Assembly (NCBI RefSeq): GCF_035046485.1
Contig: NC_085137.1
Span: 377,208,706-377,272,705 of the forward strand
Origin: Aedes albopictus
Taxonomy: Eukaryota > Arthropoda > Insecta > Diptera > Culicidae
Reading direction: 5' to 3'
Length of the DNA stretch: 64,000 bases
Shown here: positions 24,901 through 36,900 of the stretch, one piece after another
Layout: each line of letters opens with the position of its first letter
Numbering within the stretch: the stretch's first letter is position 1
Translations under genes and position numbers: made by a program
The notes under the pieces: generated by a model
Told to the model about the DNA's origin: nothing
Seen by the model: the letters and a program-made list of their open reading frames with translations, nothing else
Database searches by the model: none

Positions 24901-27900
24901 AACTGTGGTATTGATATTTGTAGGCGGTGTGGGTGTGAGAGAGAAGCTTTAACCGGTTGAAAGTCAATGATGAATGACAGGAGAAATTCCTGTATCAATC
25001 TCATGTAGTAATTCCGGTAGGAATCTCTGCAATTATGTCTAGAGGAATCTCTGTAGAAATTTCAGGAAAAAATTCTGGAGTAATTTGTGAAGACATCGAT
25101 GCAGAAGAAGGAATCTCAAGCAATCCCTGCAGGAATTGCTTGAGGGAATTCTGGTGGTACCTCTGGAAGAATTTTCGATGAAATCAATATATATAAAATC
25201 ATGAAGGAACCTGGGTAAAAATTTCTAGTGGAATCCTCTGAAGAAACTCTATCTCTGGAGGATCAAACTAACCACAATGCGACCACAATAGATCAAATTA
25301 ATGGTCGCAGTGGTACTATGTCCCCAACAGGAAAAAAAAATCTCTGGAGGAATTTCTTCAAGGAGTTTTTGAAGAAATCAATAAAGCTAAGGAATAAGTA
25401 AAAAAAATCAATGTAGAACTCCTGGAGAAATCACTGAATTGATTGGATAAAGCTTCTAAGAAATGCCTGAGTTGAGGAGTTCATGGAGGAATTTTGGAAC
25501 GATCTGTTAATATATTCCTGGAGGAATCTCAGTTACAATGTCTTGATCTATTTTTGGAAGAATTTAAGAAAAAATCTCTGGAATAATCCCTGGAAGTATC
25601 TCTGTTGAAATACCTATATGAAATCACTGTAGAAATTTCCGGAGAAATCTGTGGCGAGGAAGGAGTCTGACGCAATCCCTGGAAGAACTTCAATACATCT
25701 TTCGAAGAATTTCCTGGTGAGAGTTACTTCAGGGAATCTCTGGTGCAATTCCTGTAGAAGTCGTTTACTAAACTCCTAGGGGTGATCTCTGCAGGAAATT
25801 CCTGGAAAATATTCTGAAGGAATACCTGAACTTTCCGGAAGAATCTTTGGAAGACTGCCTTGGAGGAATACCTGGAGGTATTTCTGGAACAATCTTTGGA
25901 AGAATTCCTGAAAAAATTCCTAGGGAAATTCCAAAAGAATTCGTGCAGAACGTCCTGGGGGTATTTCTGAAATAATCTTTGGAGAAATTCCTGGAGGATT
26001 TTTAACAATTATGTCTAGAGGAATATTTGGGAGAATTTCTGTAGAAATTCCATCAGGAAACTCTAAAGCAATGGAGGAATCTCTTAAGCAATTTCTGGAG
26101 GAATCGCAGCAGAGAAGTTTCAGAAGAATCTCTGAAATATTTCCTGGAGAAATTATTGGAGGTTATTCCGGAGAAAACTAAAGAGATATTTCTGACAGAG
26201 TTTCAGGAAGAATTTCCGCAAGAATCATTGGAAAATTTCCTAGGGAACTTCCTGAAGGTGTTTCTAAAACTTTCTTTGCAGAAGACCTGAATGTATGTCT
26301 GGAACAATCTCTGAAAAAAATGCTGGAGGATTTTTTACATAAATTTGAATAAATCCTTCGGGGTTTCTGTAGAAACTCAAAAAAAAACCTTTAAAGCAAT
26401 AATGGTGGAATCTCTTTAGCAATTTCTGAAGGAACGGCCGCAGAGTTTCTGAAGGAATACCTATTGATTTTCGGAAGAATCTCAGGAAGATTTTCTAGTG
26501 ATATTCCTGGAGCTAACTCTGGAAAAATTTTTGGACGAATTCCTGAAAAAGTCTCTGAAAGAATTCTTGGAGGGTTTCTGGAAGAATCGCTGGAAGATTT
26601 CCTGGAGAAACTTCTGAAGGCATTTTTTGAACATTCTATGGAGGAATTCCTGAATGATTTTTTTAACAATCTCTGGAAAAGATGCGCGATAAATTTTCAC
26701 CACAATGTCTTTGTAGAAAATTCTGTAGAAGCTCCAGCAGGAAAATCCAAAAAAGGAGGAATCTCTGCAGGAATTCCTAAAAGAATCTCTGCAGAGAATT
26801 TCCGAAATAATCTCTGCAAGGTTTCCTAGAGAACTTCCTGGAGGTACTTCTGGAACAATCACAGGATTTTCTACAATAATATCTAAAAGAATCTTTGGCG
26901 GGAATTCTCTAGAAACTCCAGCAAAAAACTATGTCTAGAAGAATTTGAACTTATGTAGAAACTCCAGCAGGAAACTCTAAAGCAATGAAGGAATCTCTTA
27001 AGCAATTTCTGGAGGAATCTCAGCAGGAAATTCAAGAAAGAGTTTCCGAAGAATTTTCGGAAGAATTACTGAAAAATTCCCTCGAGATATTCTTGGAGGT
27101 ATTTTAGGAGCAATCTTTGGATGAATTCCTGAAAGAGTTTCTGAAGGAATTGTGTGAGGATTCCCGGAAGTACCTCTGGAAGATTTCCTGGAGGTATTTC
27201 AGAAGCAATCTTTGGAAAAATTCCTGATTGTATTTCTAGATCAATCTCTGGAGAAATTGCCAAAGATTTTTTTTACAATTATGCCTAGTGGAACCTTTGA
27301 TGTAAATTTTGTAGCAATTCCATCAGAAAATTCAGCAATGGAGGAATCTTTAAAGCAGTTTCTGAAAGAATGTCTGCAGGAAATTCGAGAGAGTTTCTAA
27401 ACGAAATTTTGGAGAATTTCCTACAGAATCTCTGGAAGATATCCTGGAGAAATTTTTGACGGTATTTAAGAAAAAGTCTTCGAGGGGAATTCCTGAAAGA
27501 GTTTCCGAAGGAATTCCGGGAGAATTTGCGGAAAAATCACTAGAAAATTTCCTGGGGAACTTCCTGACTGTATTTTTCGAACAGTTTTTTGAAGAAATTC
27601 CTCAAAATATATATGGAACAATCTCTGGAAAAATTGATGGATGATTTTTCTAATATTGTCAAGAAATATCCTTGGAAGAATTTCTGTAGAAAATCCTGTA
27701 TAAAACTCTAAAGCAATGGAGGAATCTCTCCAATTCACGAAAAAGTTTCTGAAAGAATATCTGGAGAAATTCCAGAAGAACTAATGGAAGATTTTCTGGA
27801 GCACTTCCTGGGGGTGTTTCTGGAACAATCTTTGGAGAAATTTCTGAATGTATTTTTGAAATAATCTCTGGAGAAATTGTTGGAGAATTTTTTACAATTA

Positions 27901-30900
27901 TGTTTTGAAAATCTGTGGGGGGATTTCTGTAGAAACTTCAGTAGGAAACTTTAAAGCAATAGAGAAATCTCTTCAAGAATTTCTGATGGTATCTCTGAGA
28001 GAATTCTTCCAGGAATCTATGAAGCAGTATTTGCAGGAATTCCTAGAAGAACCTCTGGATGATGTTTTTTTTTAATTTATTTTTATTCGTGAATTTTAAC
28101 TTAAGGTGAAACTGGATCCATTTCCTCATTTTTCGGTTTTTGATTTTTAATAAAATAACGAAGCAATATTTTCAAAATCGGTTTTCGTGCACATGTAGAG
28201 TATGGATCAATGTATCTCCTGAATTTTTTTCTGGTGGAAAAAGCTTTTCGTTTTTGCAGAAACCATTTTTAAACAAAATTGCACAAAAAATGGTTTCTGC
28301 AAAAACGAAAAGCTTTTTCCACCAGGGAAAAATTCAGGAGATACCTTGATCCATACTCTACATGTGCACGAAAACCGGTTTTGAAAATATTGCTTCGTTA
28401 TTTTATTAAAAATCAGAAACCAAAAAAATGAGGAAATGCTTCCAGTTTCGCCTTAAGCTAATTCTTCACACCTCTGGATGATGTCCTGAAACTACTCCTG
28501 CAGGTGTTTTTTTGGAAAAATGTGTAGTAAAATTACTGTAGGAATCGCTGAACGAATCTAGAGACATTCCTGAATAAATTTTTGGGGGTATTTTTCTCTA
28601 AAGGGATGGTATTCGTTATAGATTCACTGCAGAAGTCAAACGACGTATTTCCACAGGATTTTCTCGATAAGTCCTTGCCCTTTCTCTAGAAAAATTTCTG
28701 GGGAAGAATTCCTGGGAAAATTCCTGAGCACATCTGTGTAGAAATTCTTTTTATATGTAAAACGACTTTTTGAGCAATCCGTAGAGTAATCTCTATGAGA
28801 ATCTCTGGAGCAATTATTGGAGGGATTCTGGAGAGAATCTTTAAAGGCATTCCTGAGGGAATCTCTAAAAGAAATAACTTCTGAAAAAAAACGCTGGAGA
28901 AATATCTGGAAGTGTTTCTAAAGGAATTTCTTGAGAAAACATTGGAGAAATTTCTTTCGCCAATATTTAATAAATTTTTGGAGCTTTTTGGAAGATTTTC
29001 GGGGACGAATTCCTGCAAGACATTCTCGAGGACCCATCAAACATTTTGCACAAGAGTGCACACACCATTTTTTTTTAGCAAACTTCAGCTTAAGAAACTG
29101 TAATTGAGTTAGTTCTGTTTCTTGGGGAATGCCTTGGAAAATTCTTGGAGTAATCCATTGATTATCTTCCAGGAGAATCTTGGTAGGAATTTCCGGCGAA
29201 ATCTCCGTTGAAATCCAAAAAACCATAAACAACTTCAAGTGTTATTTAGTCATTCTCGAGAAAAACCCTGACACAATTCCTAGTGTATTTTTTAAGAGAA
29301 TGCTGGAGGAAATGTCTGATGCTATTTCTTAAAGAATTCCATAGATGAATCTATGAAAGAATTTCTAGGGTGAACCTCTGAAGGTATTCTGCATATGCTG
29401 CATTTACATGCAAATGCACTGAAGTGATTCTTGTAATTCCTGGAGTAGTTCCTCTAATAATAGGTGGGAAGATTTTCAAAGGAATCTATGAGAAATATAG
29501 TGTTTTTGGAAAACATTTTTGTAAATATCTCAGAAAAAAAAACAAAATAAAACGAATGTCGTGATCTTCTACCAATGACCAATATTTTAATGTGTGATCA
29601 CGTACCGGTTTCGAAAAAAAATGAGTTTTGAAATTCTACTTGAAAATGCAGCTCCACGATTTTTAAAAATATGGAATTTTACTTAAATTAAAACATCTTG
29701 CGCTTCAGTCAACCATTCTTTTTGAATAAATAGAAAGCTGAATATAATATGTTTCGATCATCTCTATCCAGTTTTTGCGTCATGGAAATCGAGATATTGG
29801 TGAGTATATGAGATGATTCCCTTAAATTTTAGAAAAAAAAATCAAAAATTTTAAAATATATTTTTTTTTATTTGAATTTGGATTTGGTGTTGGTGGGTTA
29901 CAGTAAAAAGGCTCACTCGGAGCATTGGGTACGGAGAACGAGATGTATGCTTAAAAAGAGAACATATATCGATTACAAATCGTCAGCCTTGTATAGAAAG
30001 TCGGAAAAAAATCCGATCCACAGTAATTGTTTTCCTCCACGTTCTCGAATGGAGATGAAGTAAGGGATGAAGTGAAAGGGGGTGATATCTAACATGAATC
30101 ATGTTCATTCCTAACTATATTTTCTGTGACAAAAAAATACTGAAACTGCTCATCAATTAACTGATTACATCAATTACAGGATCATTACAGAAAAAAACCA
30201 CTGTCACACGACCGGATCCGACAAATAGCAAGTAAATCTAATCCAGTTGAGAATTATAATTGAAATAATTTATCTCAGCTATCGTTGCGTCCAAAAACAA
30301 GCCGATTATCGCTTCATAACTTGTTTCAACCCATCGATCAACCAGAAAACAATTGAAGCAATTCAGCAAAAATATTCTCTCTCGTCGTGGTGCCAATATA
30401 ACGAGCATCAACCAAAACCCAATAATGGATCACCCGAAAAAAAAAAATGGGCTCAACTTTGCCGAGCAAATCTGGTTCAAATGCGCCGGAGTCCAATTAC
30501 GCAACATTGTGTCCAAGTTTGGGAACAACGAGACGCCATCGACAACTTCGCCATCATCACTGCGCGCCACCCCCCCATTCCACCATCGCATCGGTGGAGA
30601 CATTTTGCCCACGGAAAAGAAAGAAGTCAATTTTAATTGACACCGCGTCTTAGGTCCCGCTTGTTCGCTGCGACTTAGCAGGTCTTGTTCAAAATCTCCC
30701 CCCGAGCCAATTCATCATCAACCAGCCAACCAAACAGTTGGGTCCCATTTGGTTGGTCCTTCGGCTGGGGGCCGGTGGTGTTGATTTGGGACTCCGTCGT
30801 CGTATCCCGTTGGCATTGGTTGGACCACCGCGACGACACGTCTCGGCGTGCAGATTTTGCACCAAATTTCGATGCTAAATAATGCACGGACGCGGACCGG

Positions 30901-33900
30901 GAGGAGGGCTTTCACTTTCTATGGGCGCGCGAATTTCGATAGGGGCTCGCTGTCGTCGCCGTGGTCGTTGAGTGGCTTGCGATGTAGCGCCCGTGGGCAT
31001 GCTCTGCGCTGGTTGCTGGTTGGTTGCTGTGAAGTGTCTAATCAGCGAAAGAAATGAACACTTTTGACGGTTTAGAAATGCGTTAATAAGGCAACGCGCA
31101 GCAACGCAACGGCTTGGGTCGAAAGGTTGTCTATCGAGGTGATACATATTACCATCGCTTAGATGAGGAGATCAGTAGGTACTGAATGTGTAGTTGAAAT
31201 TTATCTCCGCACAGTGAAATGGTGTTGTTAGAAAACATGGGCGAACATGGAGTTTTCACCATAAAATAAAATTATAAAATAATAGAAGAACCTACTGGGG
31301 TTGGCCAAAATGTTTGGGATAGGCAACTTTTTTTCTCTCACAAAAAAGTTCAACAAGCTGTAACTTTTCATAGAGTGCATCAAAAAATTCTCAAATTTTG
31401 ACTGTTTATCAACCAATTATATGTGCATCATTGGTAAAAAAATTGAGCTCGATTGATAAAATTTTTGTGAATTAAGAATCGTTCTCGAAAAACACTATTT
31501 AAAAAAACTGATTTTTGAACTCTTATATGTATTTCGGTAACCAAATGAACTGAATCGAATGAAACTTTAACGTTTATCAACAATATATTGATGCTTTGAA
31601 AATCTTTATAAAACAGGCACTTTTTGAACGTTTAAAAAATGATATTATGGATTTACATTTTTGGCTCTTTTTGGAGAAAATGCTATTTTTCTACATTAAT
31701 GTCATTTTGTTTTAGTTTTAATATCCAAAGATTTTCTACGTTTGTTCTCAAGATATCTTTATTAAGATATAGTAGAGCCCATTTGGATTGAAGGAAGACA
31801 CAGCTAGTATTTTTTTGCGTGATGTTGTAAATTTGACTTATTTTCCTTTTTTTGCGTATTTCGTCTACCACTGGTAATCTTCCTCAGTGTCAGTTATCCA
31901 GTGGTATAAAACTGATTACACTCATTCGAAGAGGGTTAGTGGGTTCAAACAGACGGTACAAGTTAAAAAAATGGTATTTTACGAGAACGGTTCTAGCTTC
32001 GCCTTAACGTGTACCAATGATGCACATACAATATGTTGACAAACATTCAAAGTTAGAGAATTTTTGATGTCGTTACAAATGTTTATTTCACGTTTTATCT
32101 CACCACTCTTTGGCTGATCGAGGGGGGATAATAATTATAAAGCAGGAATGCTATAGAATTTCAAAAAGAAAAAAAAACAAAAAAAAATACCACCATTTAA
32201 AATTCTTGTACATCTTATTTTTTTTGGAAATAAAAAGTAACATTGTTGTTTCGAATTCTTTTAATCCGTTCTATTTTTGGGCCTGTCACCCAAAGAAAGG
32301 TTATAGGCGTACCTCTATGAACGAAAACGTAAATTCCGCAAAAGCCACCGATTGATAGAACGATAAATGAAAAATCAGGTGCTTGAAACTGTACAATTTT
32401 CTATAGAACTTTCGGCGTTTGACGTTTGAAATTTTAGAAAATCCGTTATGATACCATCTAGATTCTAGAATTCTCCTCAATATATTCTGCCAATTAGGCC
32501 AGAACAAATATCATATTCTTCTTTTGTCACAGTGCTCGTTGAATCGTCAAGGAAGGGGGATAAAATGGATTTGTTGAAAAAATATCCAAAAATTAGGCAA
32601 CATCGTTAAACTCATCGGGTTTGTTAAGAAATTTTCTGAGCGACTCTATTTTCACCTAAACATTTATAAATTTCTTGAATTATTTATTTGTTCCCCCTCT
32701 CAAAATGTTGAATTCTGGCTATAACTTTCCAAGGATGGCAAGGTGAAATAAGAGAAGTGATCCCATTTAGAATGCTGTAAGAATTCGTTTATATGAGTAT
32801 TGCTAAAAATGTTTCTAATGATTTGCCAAAACAGTTTGAGAAATATGTCATTCCTTCAAAAAAAACTGAATTCTTACTTGGATTTTTTTAACAATATGTG
32901 CACATCTAAAAAAATACGAAGATCAAGAAGAGGCTTCAATTGAGCTCCTCAGCATTTTTCCAGCTACTCATTCATTTCATTCATTTATTTAGTATTACAT
33001 CAAATTCAAGATAAAACTGAATCTACAATATTTCTCCATAATACACGGTTCGTTGCTGCCGCTCTCCATCCTCGGTCGCACCCGATGCTCGCCAAGTCAC
33101 GCTCCACCTGGTCCGCCCATCGTGCTCTCTGCGCTCCACGCCTTCTTGTGCCAACCGGATCAGTTGCAAACACCAGCTTTGCAGGGTTGTTGTCCGGCAT
33201 TCTTGCAACATGCCCTGCCCACCGTATCCTTCCAGCTTTGGCCACCTTCTGGATGCTGGGTTCGCCGTAAAGTGCAGCGAGCTCGTGGTTCATTCTTCTC
33301 CGCCACACACCGTTCTCCTGCACGCCGCCGAAGATCGTCCTTAGCACGCGTCGCTCGAAAACTCCAAGTGCTTGCAGGTCCTCCTCGAGCATAGTCCATG
33401 TCTCGTGCCCGTAGAGGATTACCGGTCTTATTAGCGTTTTGTACATGGCGTATTTGGTGCGTGGGTGAATCTTTTTCGACCGCAGTTTTTTTCTGGAGCC
33501 CGTAGTAGGCCCGACTTCCGCTGATGATGCGCCTCCGAATTTCACGGCTCACGTTGTTGTCAGCCGTCAGTAAGGATCCGAGGTAGACGAATTCCTCCAC
33601 CACCTCGAAAGTATCCCCGTCTATCGTAACATTACTACCCAGACGGATCCGGTCGTTTTCGGTTCCGCCTACCAGCATGTACTTTGTTTTTGAGGCATTC
33701 ACCACCAGTCCGACCTTTGCTGCTTCGCGTTTCAGGCGGGTGTACAGCCCTGCCACCGTTCCAAATGTTCTGGCAAAAATGTCCATGTCGTCCGCAAAGC
33801 ACACAAATTGACCGGATTTTGTGAAAATCGTTCTCCGGCTGTTGAGCCCGGCTAGTCGCATCACACCTTCCAGAGCGATGTTGAAGAGTAGGCATGAGAG

Positions 33901-36900
33901 TCCATCACCTTGTCGCAGTCCCCGGCGAGATTCGAATGAACTGGATAGTTCACCCGAAACCCTTACGCAGTTTTGCACACCGTCCATCGTTGCTTTAATC
34001 AGTCTAGTCAGCTTCCCAGGAAAGCCGTTTTCGTCCATGATTCTCCATAGCTCTGCGCGGTCGATACTGTAATATGCCGCTTTGAAGTCGATGAACAGGT
34101 ATGCGTTGGGACCTGGTATTCACGGCATTTCTGGAGGATTTGCCGTGCGGTGAAGATCTGATCCGTTGTCGACCGGCCGTCGATGAAGCCGGCTTGATTA
34201 CTTCCCACGAACTCATTTGTTTTAGGTGACAAACGACGGAAGATGATCTGGGATAACACTTTGTGGGCAGCATTCAAAATAGTGATCGCCCTGAAGTTCT
34301 CACATTCCAAATGGTCGCCTTTCTTGTGAATGGGGCAGATTACCCCTTCCTTCCACTCCTGCGGTAGCTGTTCGGTTTCCCAGATCCTGACTATCAGCCG
34401 ACGCAGACAGGTGGCAAACTTTTCTGGGCCCATCTTGATGAGTTCAGCTGCGATACCATCCTTACCAGCTGCTTTGTTGGTTTTGAGCTGGTGAATGGTG
34501 TCCTTAACTTCCCTCAGCGTGAGAGTTGGCTCATTTCCGTCCTCCGCTGCACTGGCGTCGTCGTTTCCTCCGTTGCCGTGGGCTCCAGCTACTACACAGT
34601 GTTTTTATCTTTCCATATTACAATGCGTAGTTTTTTGTTAATACAACAGCATCCGATTATGCTATGCATATCGGATTATCATATCATATTTTAATTGAGT
34701 AGTTCATATGTCAAATTTGAATAGTACTTTAAATTTTGACGTCTCGGTTTAATTCAATTGAAAGAAAAAAAAAAAACAACAGAAACTCTGAACCGACATT
34801 TACACGTTCCACAGAACCATACTGGATGAAAAATCTGTGAAATTCGGTAAAAATTGAACAGTTTGTAATTTTGTAAAATTGATTTAATAAATAATCTTTT
34901 GGAGTCTCAGAAGAAGGTCCCAAACGGACCGAAACGTCGGACAAGATAAAATATCAATACTTTTATTTGTGTCAAGACTAAGCCATTCTCCTAGAGTGAA
35001 AATTCAACAGTCGAAAATAGTAAACGAAAAAAAAAAAACAAAGGCCAGATTTAAGGCCAGGTTTAGATTCTACTATGATCTTCGTATAGTAAACGATCAA
35101 TCATTATGAATTAATATAAAAGTATGGACCTGTCCATAAACTACGTAGACTCTTAAAGGGACAAGGTGGATTTTTGGCCAAAGTCTATGGTCCATACAAA
35201 TTTTCAAAGTTGTCTATTGACCAAAGGGGAGGGACTATCTGAGATGACCAAAAATGGGTCTACGTAGTTTATGGAAAGTGCCAAATTTAACTGACGGCTA
35301 CTTATCCATTATCCTTCCTAGTTTCATTTTCTATTGTGGCAAAATGACAAAGAATCTTGTCTTCTAGACCCGTTTTCAAAATTTTCTATCGAAATAACTG
35401 GTAATGATTCAAGTTTTGATATTTAAGAAAAAGAAATCTTTTTTTCCCGCGTAATCGACATGTCTATTTGTTTACGAAATACGTTAATTTTTTCGTCATA
35501 TTGGCCATTCGTTCGTTTCTTCGGGGAAGTGGCTTGATTTAAAACACAATTGAGATACAAAGATTTTGACTTATATTTTGAACAGTTTTCTAAACATAGC
35601 TTTTGATCTGTGTAGAATTAGCTTTAGTTAAAATACACAGAAATAAAAACAAAAAAAAAAAAAACTTTTGATCTGCAACAATTGCCACCGGCCCGGGGCT
35701 CGTCGCACAGAGGCTACACGTTCGCTGTATAAGCGCCATGGGTTCGAACTCAGCCCCGGCACTTGGAATTTTTCGTCAGTTGTTCTTCCTCTCAAGAGCG
35801 ACTGACACCCGACCCTCTTCTGAGCATATAGCTCTAACGGACCCGGAAATTTGGATATCGGCGAACGGCAACCCAAAATGGACGATCCCTAATCGGACTG
35901 GAAGAGTAATTTCAGCCACACATTATTTCATCATCGTTCTCGTCATCCTACCAAGGACAGGGTAGAAAAGTGAAAGCAGCACAAAACTAAAATAGTAGAA
36001 TAAGATTGTAATAGAATTTATTTAGGCGCTGTACAAAGTTTAAGTGCAGCTGCCAATTGGAGTCGCTCACATCATGCCCTAGTGGACAAAAGAGATGCAA
36101 AGTTGGTTAAGTGCTTGAGAATAATAAAAAAAACTGAGTACCTTCAGCAGATTTTTCTAGTTGTTTTTATCAAAAAAAAAAATGCAAAAGTTTCTTCTTC
36201 GATTTTTTAAAGAATTTCTTCAGGGATTAATCTTGAAGAACCATAAGGAATTCCTCCAATAGTCTTACACTTTACGCCCAGATCTTGCTCCAGGGATTTT
36301 TTCAGGAAAGCTTATTCAAATATTTCTTTTGGGGTTTTTTGCAATGTTTTCTATGATAATTTTCAAGGAATTCTGTCAGTATTTTTTCCTAGACTTTTTA
36401 TATTTTATGTTTTTAATTTCCACCTGGGGAATTTTGGTTTTTTAGGGATTTATATGTAAGTTTCTTCTTTGATAATCTCCTGAAGATGTTACTAAAAATC
36501 CTTCAGATCTTCTTTCTGAAATGCTACCAGATTTTCTTCTGGAAATTCCCATTGGTTTTCTATTATGATTTTTTCAAGAATTCCTCGTGGAATTCCTCCA
36601 GTTGACCCTTTGAGAGACCTTCCTATAGATCATTCTGAAATAACATCAGCAGCAACATATTGGGAAGAGCCAGAAGGCACTTTTGAAGGAATTCCAGAAA
36701 GATCTTCAGGAGAGGTCCCGAACCGTTAAGTAATTTACCGAAACTCTGTGAAAAATTACCAAATTTCGGTAAAATGTTATCGTTTATCCATCAAACTCTA
36801 ACGAAGTTTACTATAATTAACGTTGAATGGTATTTTTTGGCGAAAATGTAATACTACTCAAAGTGAATGGGAACTTCTAGCGTATTTTGGTAAAAGTTAC

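Noticed and set aside
26464..26862. Overlapping 120-codon frames on both strands
   Set aside because: Repeat translations of the degenerate minisatellite, with no domain and no splice context.
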